A stretch of DNA of 64,000 nucleotides from Acidobacteriota bacterium (GTDB lineage: Bacteria; Acidobacteriota; Terriglobia; Terriglobales; SCQP01), in contig SCQP01000014.1 of NCBI GenBank assembly GCA_004299485.1, positions 124,001 to 188,000 of the forward strand, in the 5' to 3' direction. The translations under genes were made by a program, and so were the position numbers. This document shows positions 1 through 7,903 of the stretch, piece by piece. The notes under the pieces were generated by a model that had not been told where the DNA came from, searched no databases, and saw nothing but the letters and a program-made list of their open reading frames with translations. Numbering within the stretch: position 1 is the first letter of the stretch; the number at the start of each line of letters is the position of its first letter.

Positions 1-734
1 GCGAACTGCTCGGTCTTGATGCGCGCGGCTGGATAGCCAGCCTGTTGGAACGCCTGCGCCAGCTCGCGGTTCATTTCATGCGGACCGCACAGGAAGACTG
101 AGTCCATCGCCTCGAGCGGCCCCCAGTAGCGCAGCAGCTCCTGGCATTTTTGGGCGGTCAGGCGGCCATTGAGGAGATCGAGATCCTGATGCTCACGTGT
201 CATCACGTGCACGAGGCTGAAGCGGTTGAGGTAGGTGTCTTTCAGATCGGCCAGCTCTTCCCGAAACAGGATGGAGCTGGAGGCGCGGTTACCGTAGAAG
301 AGAGTAAAGTCGCTGTGCGGTTCGGCGGCAAGCGTGGTTTTGAGGATTGAAAGTACGGGCGTGATGCCGCTGCCGGCCGCGATGGCCAGGTAGCGGCCGT
401 GGCGCTCGGGCGCGAGAGGGATATGGAACAGGCCCGCGGGCGGCATGACCTCGAGAGTTTGGCCGGCCTGCAGGGCATCGTTGGCCCAATTTGAGAACAC
501 GCCGCCGGGCTGGCGCTTGACCAGAATGCGCAAGCGGCCGGCCTGCACGGCTTCGCAAATGGAATAGGAACGGCGGACCTCTTCGCCCTCGATGCGCGCA
601 CGCACGTTGAGGTGCTGGCCCTGGGTGAAGCGGAAGGCGTCGTGCAGTTCAGGCGGGACGGCGAAGGTGACGGTCACCGCGTCGCGTGTCTCGGGCGTCA
701 CCGCGGCGATCTGCAGAGGGTGGTAAACGCTCAT
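1..734 (-). CDS. paaE: Phenylacetyl-CoA epoxidase reductase subunit PaaE (partial, runs off left edge)
   Basis: This reading frame starts at the ATG ending at 734 and stays open to the window edge, giving 244 residues. It looks like the FNR-type reductase that passes NADPH electrons to the PaaABC(D) epoxidase. Visible motifs are the flavin-binding RSYS (residues 55-58), GSGITP (121-126) and a CGP motif near residue 217, in the order expected for FAD and then NAD(P) domains. The C-terminal plant-type 2Fe-2S ferredoxin domain, normally about 90 more residues, lies outside the window. The start overlaps the paaD stop by four bases, indicating translational coupling in a paaABCDE operon. Confidence 0.93.
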   Translation of the reverse strand, partial: MSVYHPLQIAAVTPETRDAVTVTFAVPPELHDAFRFTQGQHLNVRARIEGEEVRRSYSICEAVQAGRLRILVKRQPGGVFSNWANDALQAGQTLEVMPPAGLFHIPLAPERHGRYLAIAAGSGITPVLSILKTTLAAEPHSDFTLFYGNRASSSILFREELADLKDTYLNRFSLVHVMTREHQDLDLLNGRLTAQKCQELLRYWGPLEAMDSVFLCGPHEMNRELAQAFQQAGYPAARIKTEQF

Positions 735-1195
735 CGCAGGGGTTTGAAGTAGTCGAAGGGTTCACGGCAGGCGCGGCAGCGGTAGAGAGCCTTGCAAGGG
801 GTCGAGCCGAAGGCACTGACGCATTCGGTCTGGGAGGAGCCACAGTGTGGGCAATGCACGCGCGGAGCGATGGCGTTGAGTTCCGGGGGGGCGATTCCGA
901 AGCCGTGCAGCTTTTCCCTGCCCTGCGGGCTGAGCCAGTCGGTGGTCCAGGGCGGCGAGAGGCGGGTGGTCAGCTTGACGCGCGCGACACCGTGCGCGTG
1001 CAGCGCGGCTTCGATATCGTGGGCGATTACGGCAACGGCGGGGCAGCCGGAATAGGTGGGCGTGATGGTAACTTCCAGCTCGTCGCCGTGCCAGGCGGCA
1101 TCGCGCAAGATGCCCAGGTCCACGACCGAGACCACGGGGATCTCCGGGTCGGGCACAGCCTCGAGCCATTCGCGGATTTTCCCGACCTCTACCAT
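731..1195 (-). CDS. paaD: Phenylacetyl-CoA epoxidase subunit PaaD
   Basis: The protein has 154 residues. The N-terminal part is a DUF59/MIP18-type domain (residues about 1-95, with the conserved cysteine in SGCPA at 51), a family linked to Fe-S cluster delivery. The C-terminal part is a zinc ribbon with cysteines around 115, 118, 134, 140 and 143 (HCPHCG and CRAC). PaaD is thought to help mature the iron centres of the epoxidase or its reductase rather than catalyse. Length and two-domain layout match the family. The gene overlaps paaC at its start by seven bases and paaE at its end by four. Confidence 0.94.
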   Translation of the reverse strand: MVEVGKIREWLEAVPDPEIPVVSVVDLGILRDAAWHGDELEVTITPTYSGCPAVAVIAHDIEAALHAHGVARVKLTTRLSPPWTTDWLSPQGREKLHGFGIAPPELNAIAPRVHCPHCGSSQTECVSAFGSTPCKALYRCRACREPFDYFKPLR

Positions 1196-1920
1196 TGCGC
1201 TCCCGGATAGGCGCGCTGCAGGAACTGCATTTCGGCGAGCAGCGTACCGAGTTTTTCGGTATGAACGCCTTGCTTGCCGCCGTGCTGCATCCAGGCATCG
1301 GAGGGCACGGCCAAGGTCGCATGGGCAAACGTAGATTCAATTTCGGATTGCCAGCGCGGGCGCAGAGCTTCCAGATCGATCACGCTGCTGTCGACCGCAT
1401 CGGCGGCGAACATTTCACCGGTGAGGGGCCAGAGGGCAGCGATGGCGGTTTCCATGCGCCGGTGGCTTTCTTCGGTGCCATCGCCAAGGCGGATGATCCA
1501 GTCGCGGCTGCGGCGCAGATGATAGGCGGCCTCGCGCGAGGCCTTGGCGGCGATGGCGGCTATGGCTGCATCGGAGCTCGACCCGAGCGTTTCCAGCAAG
1601 GGCAGGTGCCAGGCGTCAAAGAAGAACTGCCGCGTCATCGTGTGGGCGTAATCGCCATTGGGCTGTTCGACCAGCAGCAGATTGCGGAACGCACCCGCGT
1701 CGCGCAGGTAGGCAAGCTGATCTTCACTGCGTCCGCAGCCTTCGCGCTCGCCCGCGAGCGTGAGCCAGAGCCGCGCCTGGCCGAGGAGATCGAGAGCGAC
1801 GTTGGCGAGCGCCAGGTCCTCTTCCAGCACTGGGCCGTGGCCGCACCACTCGCCCAGGCGTTGGCTCAGGATCAGGTCCGTATCGCCCAACCTTAGACAG
1901 AACTCGAACGGCGCGGTCAT
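1189..1920 (-). CDS. paaC: Phenylacetyl-CoA epoxidase structural subunit PaaC
   Basis: The 243-residue protein is an alpha-helical ferritin-like subunit. In this family PaaC resembles PaaA but has lost the di-iron centre and serves as a structural partner in the PaaA-PaaC oxygenase core, which epoxidises the ring of phenylacetyl-CoA. The segment GHGPVLEEDLAL followed by NVALDLLGQAR is characteristic. The gene is packed between paaB (start overlaps the paaB stop) and paaD (seven-base overlap), so it is certainly part of the same transcript. Confidence 0.94.
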   Translation of the reverse strand: MTAPFEFCLRLGDTDLILSQRLGEWCGHGPVLEEDLALANVALDLLGQARLWLTLAGEREGCGRSEDQLAYLRDAGAFRNLLLVEQPNGDYAHTMTRQFFFDAWHLPLLETLGSSSDAAIAAIAAKASREAAYHLRRSRDWIIRLGDGTEESHRRMETAIAALWPLTGEMFAADAVDSSVIDLEALRPRWQSEIESTFAHATLAVPSDAWMQHGGKQGVHTEKLGTLLAEMQFLQRAYPGAQW

Positions 1921-2186
1921 ATGTTTTTGACCTCGGGAGGGACTTTGAAGAAGCCGGGATGGCGATAGACCTTGGTCTGGGCGGGGTCGAAGAGGGGTTG
2001 TTTGTCGCCGGGGGCGCTGGCGGTGATCGCCTCCGAGGGGACGACCCAGATGCTGATGCCTTCGTTGCGGCGGGTGAAGATGTCGCGCGCATTGTTCATG
2101 GCAATTTCGGCGTCGGGGGCGTGGAGGCTGCCCACGTGCTTGTGCGCCACGCCGTGCTGGCTGCGGATAAACACTTCATAAAGCAT
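1917..2186 (-). CDS. paaB: Phenylacetyl-CoA epoxidase subunit PaaB
   Basis: This is an 89-residue protein of normal length for PaaB, the small non-catalytic subunit that bridges PaaAC heterodimers. The segments EVFIRSQ near the start, HVGSLHAPD, NARD and WVVPS are recognisable. It starts two bases after the paaA stop and overlaps paaC by four bases, consistent with coupled translation in the paa operon. Confidence 0.94.
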   Translation of the reverse strand: MLYEVFIRSQHGVAHKHVGSLHAPDAEIAMNNARDIFTRRNEGISIWVVPSEAITASAPGDKQPLFDPAQTKVYRHPGFFKVPPEVKNI

Positions 2187-2188
2187 GG

Positions 2189-3130
2189 CTACTCTCCAGC
2201 ATGTTTGGCGGCGTGAGCGTCAAGGGCGGCGCGGACCCAGGCGCCTTCCTCGTGCGCGCGGCGACGGGTTTCGAGGCGGTCGCGGTTGCAGGGGCCGTGG
2301 CCGCGAATGACCTGGTTGAACTCCTCCCAGGGAATGGGACCGATGTCGTAATGGCCGCGCTCTTCGTTCCACTTGAGCTGTTCATCGGGAACGCGCAGGC
2401 CAAGGTAATCGGCCTGGGGCACGGTCTGGTCGATGAACTTCTGGCGCAGGCCGTCGTTGGAGATGAGCTTGATCTTCCAGGCCATCGACTGCGCCGAGTG
2501 CGCCGAGGCGACGTCGGGCGGGCCGAACATCATCAGTGAAGGCCACCACCAGCGGTTGAGGGCGTCCTGCGCCATGGCTTTTTGCTCGGCGGTTCCCTGA
2601 GACAGCTTCACCAAAATGTCGAAGCCCTGGCGCTGGTGAAAACTCTCCTCTTTGCAGATGCGGATCATGGCCCGCGAATAGGGGCCGTAGGAGCAGCGGC
2701 AGAGCGGGATTTGATTCATGATCGCGGCCCCGTCGACGAGCCAGCCGACAGCGCCGATGTCGGCCCAGGTGAGCGTGGGGTAGTTGAAGATGCTGGAATA
2801 CTTGGCTTTGCCGGTGAGCAGGTCGTCAATGAGTTGGGCGCGTCCGACGCCCAGGGTCTCGGCGGCGCAGTACAGATAGAGGCCGTGGCCGCACTCGTCC
2901 TGCACTTTGGCCAGGAGGATGGCTTTGCGCTGGAGCGTGGGGGCACGGTTGATCCAGTTGCCCTCGGGGAGCTGGCCGACGATTTCGGAGTGGGCGTGCT
3001 GCGAGATTTGGCGGATGAGGGTCTTGCGATAGGCATCGGGCATGGGATCGCGCGGTTCGACCTTGATGCCCTCGTCGAGGCGGGCCTGGAAGGCAGCATC
3101 GGCCAGGCTGGATTGTGTCACGCTCGCCAC
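2189..3130 (-). CDS. paaA: Phenylacetyl-CoA epoxidase catalytic subunit PaaA
   Basis: The 313-residue protein is the di-iron oxygenase subunit that makes the ring-1,2-epoxide of phenylacetyl-CoA. Two E-x-x-H iron-ligand motifs are visible: DECGH at residues 78-82 and EESFH at 161-165. It is the first gene of the paaABCDE operon. The start is a GTG at 3130; a second GTG three codons in is an alternative. A copy of the 111-bp repeat begins about 20 bases upstream, so the operon's leader or promoter probably lies in or beyond that repeat. No paaK, paaG or paaZ gene is in the window. Confidence 0.95.
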   Translation of the reverse strand: MASVTQSSLADAAFQARLDEGIKVEPRDPMPDAYRKTLIRQISQHAHSEIVGQLPEGNWINRAPTLQRKAILLAKVQDECGHGLYLYCAAETLGVGRAQLIDDLLTGKAKYSSIFNYPTLTWADIGAVGWLVDGAAIMNQIPLCRCSYGPYSRAMIRICKEESFHQRQGFDILVKLSQGTAEQKAMAQDALNRWWWPSLMMFGPPDVASAHSAQSMAWKIKLISNDGLRQKFIDQTVPQADYLGLRVPDEQLKWNEERGHYDIGPIPWEEFNQVIRGHGPCNRDRLETRRRAHEEGAWVRAALDAHAAKHAGE

Positions 3131-3148
3131 AGCTCTATTTTACGATGG

Positions 3149-3258
3149 GTGGCTCGCCACTTTTTGCCCTGGTCGCTCCCGTTGGTCGCTTGGAGGGCAG
3201 GCTCCGATTCCCGGCAGGGTTCGCCCGCTGGCGCTCAGGGATCCTCCAAGCCGCCGCA
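3149..3258 (+). repeat. 111-bp dispersed repeat, copy 1 (slightly divergent)
   Basis: The copy begins with a terminal hairpin (GTGGCTCGCCAC) and carries the shared GTCGCTCCCGTTGGTCGC core and the GCTTGGAG ... CTCCAAG arms. It lies just upstream of paaA, in the gap before folE. Its 3' end differs slightly (CCGCCGC). Plus orientation, like all other copies. Confidence 0.9.
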
Positions 3259-3603
3259 AGCCGTGCGGCGCGGTGTTCCATTGGTTGTTCCATTCGCGCT
3301 CCAAAGTGTGCCACTTTGCATCGCAAAGTGGCGTGTTTGCCGGAGTTCTTGCTGGAATGGGGTGGCACATGCCGAAAAATAGATGGAACAGAGGAAGGGT
3401 CTGTCGGTCTGGCGATCGATGGGTCTGGGGGTCGGCGAGAGGGGCGGGCATAGCTTGACTGTTGGATCGGCGGTGCGCACCCACGAGGCTGCGGCACACA
3501 CGGGGGCGCGCTGGCAGAGCGGGGCCGGCGGGCTGCCCGGCGCTGATCCGCTATGAATAGTTAGACGTGAAAAGCCGAAGGAGGGTTGGCCAGTGGTGCA
3601 GAA
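3259..3603. other. Intergenic region with no supported gene
   Basis: This stretch separates the paa operon from folE. Short open frames here have no recognisable product. It holds a perfect inverted repeat (listed separately), a GGTCT/GGTCGG-rich low-complexity part around 3400-3440 resembling that at 51.9 kb, and an AT-richer piece near 3555-3575. The last is downstream of folE, not upstream, so it is more likely a folE terminator region than a promoter. Confidence 0.6.
3310..3332. repeat. Perfect 10-bp inverted repeat (hairpin)
   Basis: GCCACTTTGC, a three-base loop ATC, then GCAAAGTGGC. The arms resemble the 5' end of the 111-bp repeat (GCCACTTTTTGC) in head-to-head arrangement, about 50 bases after copy 1. 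No T-run follows, so a simple terminator is not obvious. Confidence 0.75.
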
Positions 3604-4329
3604 TTACAGGCCGGCGGAGCCGTAGATGAGGTTGAGGACCTCATTGCGGCTGGCCTGGCTTTCGACGAAGATGCCGCGGATGGCGCTGGTCACCATGGCG
3701 GTGCCGGGCTTCTGGATGCCACGGATGGTCATGCAGGTGTGGGAGCCTTCGAGGACGGCGAGGGCGCCGAGCGGCTGCAGTCCCTCCATGATGGCATCGG
3801 CAATTTGGTCGGTGAGCCGCTCCTGGACCTGGGGGCGGAGGGAAAAGGCTTCAACCACGCGGGCGAGCTTGCTGAGGCCGACCACGCGTTTGTCGGGCAG
3901 GTAGGCGACGTGGGCGTGGCCGACGAAGGGCAGAAAGTGATGCTCGCAAATGGAGTGGAAGGGGATGTTGCGCAGCAGAACGATCTGGTTGTACTTCACG
4001 TGGAAAATGGTTTTGAGGTAAACGCGGGGGTCCGTGCGCAAACCGGCGGTCAGTTCGGCATAAGAGCGAGCGATGCGGCGCGGGGTGCGTCGCAGGCCTT
4101 CGCGTTCTGGATCTTCGCCGATGGCGATGATAATTTCGCGGACGGCACGCTCGATGCGGGCGAGGTCGATTGAGTGGCGCGGGGCCTGGCGTGGCTGCGC
4201 CCGTAAACGACGCACTGCGTCATTGACCCCGGCTTGACGCTCGGCCGAGCTGGAGGCCCCGAGAGCCCCAGCTCGGCCTGCGCGTACTGTCTTCCGGCTG
4301 GCGGTGCGCATCGGGCGGGTGGTCGCCAT
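3604..4329 (-). CDS. folE: GTP cyclohydrolase I
   Basis: FolE converts GTP to 7,8-dihydroneopterin triphosphate, the first step of folate (or queuosine-type) biosynthesis. The start chosen is the ATG at 4329, giving 241 residues; the frame is open further upstream but that would run into tsaB. The zinc site is visible as CEHHF (C128, H131) and SHTC (C199). The first 55 residues are a basic, low-complexity extension not needed for the fold. Its coding DNA holds an 11-bp inverted repeat (4243-4278). The gene is divergent from tsaB with about 40 bp between starts. Confidence 0.95.
   Translation of the reverse strand: MATTRPMRTASRKTVRAGRAGALGASSSAERQAGVNDAVRRLRAQPRQAPRHSIDLARIERAVREIIIAIGEDPEREGLRRTPRRIARSYAELTAGLRTDPRVYLKTIFHVKYNQIVLLRNIPFHSICEHHFLPFVGHAHVAYLPDKRVVGLSKLARVVEAFSLRPQVQERLTDQIADAIMEGLQPLGALAVLEGSHTCMTIRGIQKPGTAMVTSAIRGIFVESQASRNEVLNLIYGSAGL
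4243..4278. repeat. 11-bp inverted repeat inside the folE 5' coding region
   Basis: GGCCGAGCTGG and CCAGCTCGGCC are perfect reverse complements separated by 14 bases. On the folE mRNA it would form a stable hairpin 50-86 bases after the start codon. It encodes part of the nonconserved N-terminal extension. Confidence 0.7.
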
Positions 4330-4370
4330 GCGAGAATCATAACATTCGGCATTCGCACGACCCCCAAACC

Positions 4371-4979
4371 ATGTGGACCTTGGCGCTGGAAACAGCATCG
4401 CAACACGGCAGTCTGGCGCTATTCGAGGGAGACAGATGCGTGGGGTGCGAGGGGCTGGAGGGGCGGGCGTACGCGGCCACATTGATTCCAGCCATTGAGC
4501 GGCTGCTGCGGGCGCAGGGACTGAGGCCGGCAGCATTGGGCTTGCTTGCCGTGGCGGATGGGCCGGGTTCGTTCACGGGAGTCCGGATCGGGCTGGCGAC
4601 GGTGAAGGCGCTGATGGAGACGAACCATACGCCCGCGGTTGCCGTGGGAACGCTGGAGGCGGTAGCGGGCGCGAGCGAGGACGAGCACACGTTGGCGGTG
4701 ATGGATGCGGGTCGGAATATGGTCTATGTGCGGCGGGACGGTGTTGAAGAAGAGGAAGCAGCGGAGGCGTTCGCCTCGAAACTGGAGCAATGGAGAGGCA
4801 AGGCGGTGACGCCGGATGCGGCGCTAACGGCGCGCTGGCCGGTGCTCGAAGCCATCGAGCCCCGGCTGGCGCCAGCGGTGGGGCGGCTGGCGCTGGCGCG
4901 CTGGCGGCGGCAGCCGGGGGCAGCCGATGATGTGCTGAGGCTCGATGCGCGCTATCTGGGAGCGCGCTGGGGCACGTAA
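4371..4979 (+). CDS. tsaB: tRNA threonylcarbamoyladenosine biosynthesis protein TsaB
   Basis: The 202-residue protein belongs to the ASKHA-fold TsaB family, which pairs with TsaD and TsaE to put the t6A modification on ANN-decoding tRNAs. The N-terminal LALETAS and the GPGSFTGVRIGL motif near residue 65 are diagnostic. TsaB lacks the metal-binding residues of TsaD and acts as its partner. The stop codon shares one base with the rimI start, the common tsaB-rimI arrangement. Confidence 0.95.
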   Translation: MWTLALETASQHGSLALFEGDRCVGCEGLEGRAYAATLIPAIERLLRAQGLRPAALGLLAVADGPGSFTGVRIGLATVKALMETNHTPAVAVGTLEAVAGASEDEHTLAVMDAGRNMVYVRRDGVEEEEAAEAFASKLEQWRGKAVTPDAALTARWPVLEAIEPRLAPAVGRLALARWRRQPGAADDVLRLDARYLGARWGT

Positions 4980-5428
4980 TGGAAGAGACTGCGGTTTTCC
5001 AGATCCGGCGTTCGACGCCGGCCGACGTGGACGCGATTGTCAGCGTGGCGCAGACCTGTTTCGGCGCGAGCGCCTGGGGAGCAGCGCATTTTGCGCCGCA
5101 TCCTTCCCGGGTGACATTTGTTGCCGATGTTGCAGACCAGACCTGCGTCGGTTACAGCGTGCTGGAGTTTGCGGCCGATCAGGCGGAGCTGCAGGCGATT
5201 GCGGTGTCGCCCAGCTTCCGCCGGTTGCATATCGGCTCGGCGTTGCTGGAGGCGGCGCGAACGCTGGCGCGCGAGCGGGGCGTGCGAACGATGTTTCTGG
5301 AAGTACGGGAGGGTAACGCGCTGGCGCAGGAGTTCTATCGCGGCTTTGGGTTTGCGCCCTGCGGGCGCCGGCCGGCGTATTACCGCATGCCGGAAGAGGC
5401 CGCGCTGGTGATGAGCGCGGCGCTGTAG
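4979..5428 (+). CDS. rimI: Ribosomal-protein-alanine N-acetyltransferase RimI-like
   Basis: This 149-residue GNAT acetyltransferase sits directly after tsaB, as rimI often does. The acetyl-CoA loop region is seen as FRRLHIGSALL, followed by VREGN and the aromatic FYRGFGF near the C-terminus, all typical of RimI. The likely role is N-terminal acetylation of ribosomal protein S18 or other proteins. A copy of the 111-bp repeat begins three bases after the stop. Confidence 0.88.
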   Translation: MEETAVFQIRRSTPADVDAIVSVAQTCFGASAWGAAHFAPHPSRVTFVADVADQTCVGYSVLEFAADQAELQAIAVSPSFRRLHIGSALLEAARTLARERGVRTMFLEVREGNALAQEFYRGFGFAPCGRRPAYYRMPEEAALVMSAAL

Positions 5429-5430
5429 CG

Positions 5431-5539
5431 GTGGTTCGCCACTTTGCCCTTGTCGCTCCCGTTGGTCGCTCGGAGTGCGGGCTTCGTATCCCGGCAGGGT
5501 CCGCCCGCTGGCGCTCCGGGCTCCGCCAAGCTGCCGCCA
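5431..5539 (+). repeat. 111-bp dispersed repeat, copy 2
   Basis: The copy begins GTGGTTCGCCAC and ends CTGCCGCCA, 109 bp with small deletions. It fills the convergent gap between rimI and the ydcH-like gene, where it may act as a structured 3' end. Confidence 0.93.
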
Positions 5540-5553
5540 TCAGCGCGGCGCGA

Positions 5554-5742
5554 TCATAGCCGCTGCATGGCGTCTTTGACTTGGAGTTTGAGTTTTTTTA
5601 ATCGGATAGCTTCCAGTTCTTCTTCCGGCGTAAGGAAGCGCTTTTGGTGGAGATGTTCGAGTTGCGTGTCGAGCAGGGTGTGCTCGTCGGCCAGTTGCTG
5701 TTTGGAACCCGTCGCCAAAACCGAGGACTGCATGGTTGCCAT
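5554..5742 (-). CDS. Small YdcH/DUF465-family protein
   Basis: From the ATG at 5742 this gives 62 residues; an upstream start adds 11 more. The segment TLLDTQLEHLHQKRFLTPEEE and the following basic helix fit the DUF465/YdcH family, short helical-hairpin proteins of unknown function. Almost the whole protein is predicted coiled or helical. It is divergent from truB and overlaps none of it if truB starts at 5809. Confidence 0.8.
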   Translation of the reverse strand: MATMQSSVLATGSKQQLADEHTLLDTQLEHLHQKRFLTPEEELEAIRLKKLKLQVKDAMQRL

Positions 5743-5808
5743 CCCAAATCCTCCGTAAACTTGCCGGATAAGCACAAGCTACCACCGCTCCGTGGTAGGA
5801 TCAAGCCC

Positions 5809-6687
5809 TTGACGGGGGCTCTAATAGTCAACAAACCAGCCGGGCTGACCTCGCATGATGTAGTGGCGAGGGTGCGTCGCATTTGCCAGGAACGCTCGGT
5901 GGGGCATTTGGGCACGCTGGACCCGGCGGCAACGGGGGTGCTGCCGCTGCTGCTGGGGCGATTGACGCGGCTGGCGCAGTTCTTTCAGGGACGGGAGAAG
6001 GAATATCAAGGTGCGATCCGTTTCGGATTTGCTACAGACACCTACGACGCTGCGGGGTCGACGGTGAGCGAGACGAGCAGTTCCCTGCCGGAGGCGGCAG
6101 CCATCGAGGCAGTACTCGTGCGCTTTCGCGGCAGTATCCAACAGACGCCGCCGCCGTTTTCGGCCAAAAAGGTGAACGGGGTGCCGGCCTACAAGCTGGC
6201 GCGGCGTGAGCAGCCGGTAGTACTGAAGCCCGTTCAGATTGAGGTGCGAGCCTTCGAGTTGCTGAGGTTCGAGGGCGACCGGATGGAGTTTCGGGTGGTC
6301 TGCTCGGCGGGCACCTATGTCCGCTCGCTGGCACACGATTTGGGTCAGGCGTTAGGGGTGGGCGCGCATCTGGCCGAACTCGAGCGCACGCGCGTGGGCG
6401 AATTCACGCTGGCGCAAAGCCACACGCTGGAGGAGCTGGCGGCCGTGGCGGAAGCCGGAACGCTTGCCGGTGCGTTATTGCCTGCGCTGCAATTGCTGCC
6501 GGAGATGCCGGCGGTGGTGGCGCCGCCGGAAGCTGCGGCGCGGCTGCTTCACGGGCAGGCGGCGAACCTACCCGAGTTCAGCAAGGCGCCGCGGGTGCGC
6601 GCTTTCAGCCCGGATGGCAACCTGCTGGCTATCGGCCGGCGCATCGCTGGGACGCTGTTTCAGCCGCAGATCGTGCTGGCTGGTTGA
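5809..6687 (+). CDS. truB: tRNA pseudouridine(55) synthase TruB
   Basis: TruB makes pseudouridine 55 in the T-loop of tRNAs. The motif GHLGTLDPAATGVLPL, holding the catalytic aspartate, is clear, as is the N-terminal ALIVNKPAGLTSHD. The frame is open from 5644, but the family start fits the TTG at 5809, preceded by TAGGA at a spacing of about eight bases; this gives 292 residues, a normal length. The C-terminal part contains the PUA-like tail. In many bacteria truB follows rbfA, but here it stands alone. Confidence 0.94.
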   Translation: MTGALIVNKPAGLTSHDVVARVRRICQERSVGHLGTLDPAATGVLPLLLGRLTRLAQFFQGREKEYQGAIRFGFATDTYDAAGSTVSETSSSLPEAAAIEAVLVRFRGSIQQTPPPFSAKKVNGVPAYKLARREQPVVLKPVQIEVRAFELLRFEGDRMEFRVVCSAGTYVRSLAHDLGQALGVGAHLAELERTRVGEFTLAQSHTLEELAAVAEAGTLAGALLPALQLLPEMPAVVAPPEAAARLLHGQAANLPEFSKAPRVRAFSPDGNLLAIGRRIAGTLFQPQIVLAG

Positions 6688-6706
6688 ATCGCCATCGGTT
6701 GAGCGC

Positions 6707-7259
6707 TTACGGGCTGCGGCGCCAGCCGGCGCGTTCCAGACAGTCGCGCAACATCGCGTAGGCGCGGTGCAGGAGGACGGCGAAATGACTGGGAGTGACG
6801 CCGAGGCGGCGGCTGTGTTCGGAGCGGGGGGCGGAGTCGAGTTGCTCGAGGTGGAAGGCGCCGCGCTGGCGCTCCGGCAAATTGGCGAGGCAATGGCGGA
6901 TGGCCGCGCCGGCTTCGGCGGCGGCGGTCAGGTCGGGGGCGGGTTGCGTGCCAGGATCAGTGGAAAGCGGCTCGAAACGGCGGGTGCGGCGGTAGGCGCG
7001 CATTTTGTTGCGCAAAATGCCGCACAGCCAAGTGCGGAAGCTGGCTGCGGCCTTCGAAGCGGTCGAGGCCGGAGAGAAAGGTGACGAAGGTCTCCTGGAC
7101 CAGATCGTCGGCGTCGGCTTCGGGCACACCCCAAGCGCGCGCCACGCGGTAGAGCACCGGCGCGTTCTCAGCGACCACGGACGCCAGCACTTCCGGATCG
7201 TGGCGGCGGAGGGCTACCAGATCCGGGAGGCTGGGAGTGAATGGTAGTGCGTTGGCCAA
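6707..7259 (-). pseudogene. ECF-type RNA polymerase sigma factor, frameshifted
   Basis: Two overlapping frames together make one sigma-70 family protein. The first (start at 7259) carries region 2.1-2.2 with DADDLVQETFVTFL and GLDRFEGRS. The second continues with SFRTWLCGILRNK (region 2.4) and region 4 (LPERQRGAF, a helix-turn-helix LGVTPSHFAVLLHRA). The join needs a one-base shift near 7041-7050. There is no homopolymer or slippery site, so this is a disrupted gene or a sequencing error rather than obvious programmed frameshifting. It is the last gene of the reverse-strand metal island; no anti-sigma gene follows. Confidence 0.85.
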
Positions 7260-7276
7260 GCTTCAGTTTAGTGCGA

Positions 7277-7789
7277 TCAGCGAGCGACCGACATCACCGC
7301 AAGGGCGTCGGAGCCATGGCGATGGACGATGGTTCCCTGCACCGTGACACCGGGCACACCGAGGTCATCGTAAGCGGCCTCCGGCAGCGGCATGCCATCG
7401 GTCGCGGTTAGCACGGTGTAGACGTGATTGCCGTGAATGAAGACGACGGGCGAGCCCGCGGCCACGCAGGCCTTGGCGCACATCGCATGATTGTGGCCGT
7501 GCAGGCCCTGGCTGAGATAGCAGTTGGCACCGGTCAACTCGCCGGTCCAGCTCACTTTCTCGCCCTGGACGGGCATGCCGGCCATGAGCAATACGTGGTT
7601 CATTTTGGCCATTTTCATGGCGTTCATCTTCATGGCGGGGTTGGACAACATGGCCTTGATTTTGGCGTAGGGCATGTCATTCATATCCATTTTTTGCATG
7701 CCCATGGCCTGTTGAGCGTGGGCGAACAGCGCCACTCCGAACATGGCGATGAGGGCGAGCAGAAGCCAGCGGTTACATTTGCAGCACAT
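7277..7789 (-). CDS. Secreted methionine-rich, probably metal-binding protein
   Basis: The 170-residue product begins with a signal peptide (MCCKCNRW then a hydrophobic stretch ending AHAQQ). Residues 27-75 are dense in methionine (MGMQKMDMNDM, AMKMNAMKMAKMNH), the style used to bind Cu(I), Ag(I) or other soft metals in the periplasm. The C-terminal half has the pattern TGANCYLSQG, HNHAMCAKACVAAG, VVFIHGNHVY, which resembles small periplasmic proteins with a conserved three-cysteine centre; I do not recognise a named family. Its position at the end of the mer-type operon supports soft-metal binding. Confidence 0.75.
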   Translation of the reverse strand: MCCKCNRWLLLALIAMFGVALFAHAQQAMGMQKMDMNDMPYAKIKAMLSNPAMKMNAMKMAKMNHVLLMAGMPVQGEKVSWTGELTGANCYLSQGLHGHNHAMCAKACVAAGSPVVFIHGNHVYTVLTATDGMPLPEAAYDDLGVPGVTVQGTIVHRHGSDALAVMSVAR

Positions 7790-7813
7790 AGGGAATCGGT
7801 CCTTTCGTTTATG

Positions 7814-7855
7814 CTCGCGCCGGCCTGGCGGGTATGCTTTCCAAGCCGGCGCGAG
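7814..7855. repeat. Perfect 11-bp inverted repeat between selenoprotein gene and Met-rich gene
   Basis: CTCGCGCCGGC and GCCGGCGCGAG flank a 20-base loop. It lies in the 114-bp gap between the peroxiredoxin stop (7904) and the Met-rich gene start (7789). No T-run follows on the reverse strand, so it may be an RNA-processing or partial-termination hairpin. Confidence 0.75.
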
Positions 7856-7903
7856 TCAGGAGAATGGTCGGACAGTAGATATGTGCCGGTGGAGCGATAG
7901 AAA

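Noticed and set aside
7041-7050. Programmed ribosomal frameshift in the ECF sigma gene
   Set aside because: No slippery heptamer, no pause structure evident and no known precedent in this family; a plain indel or read error is simpler.
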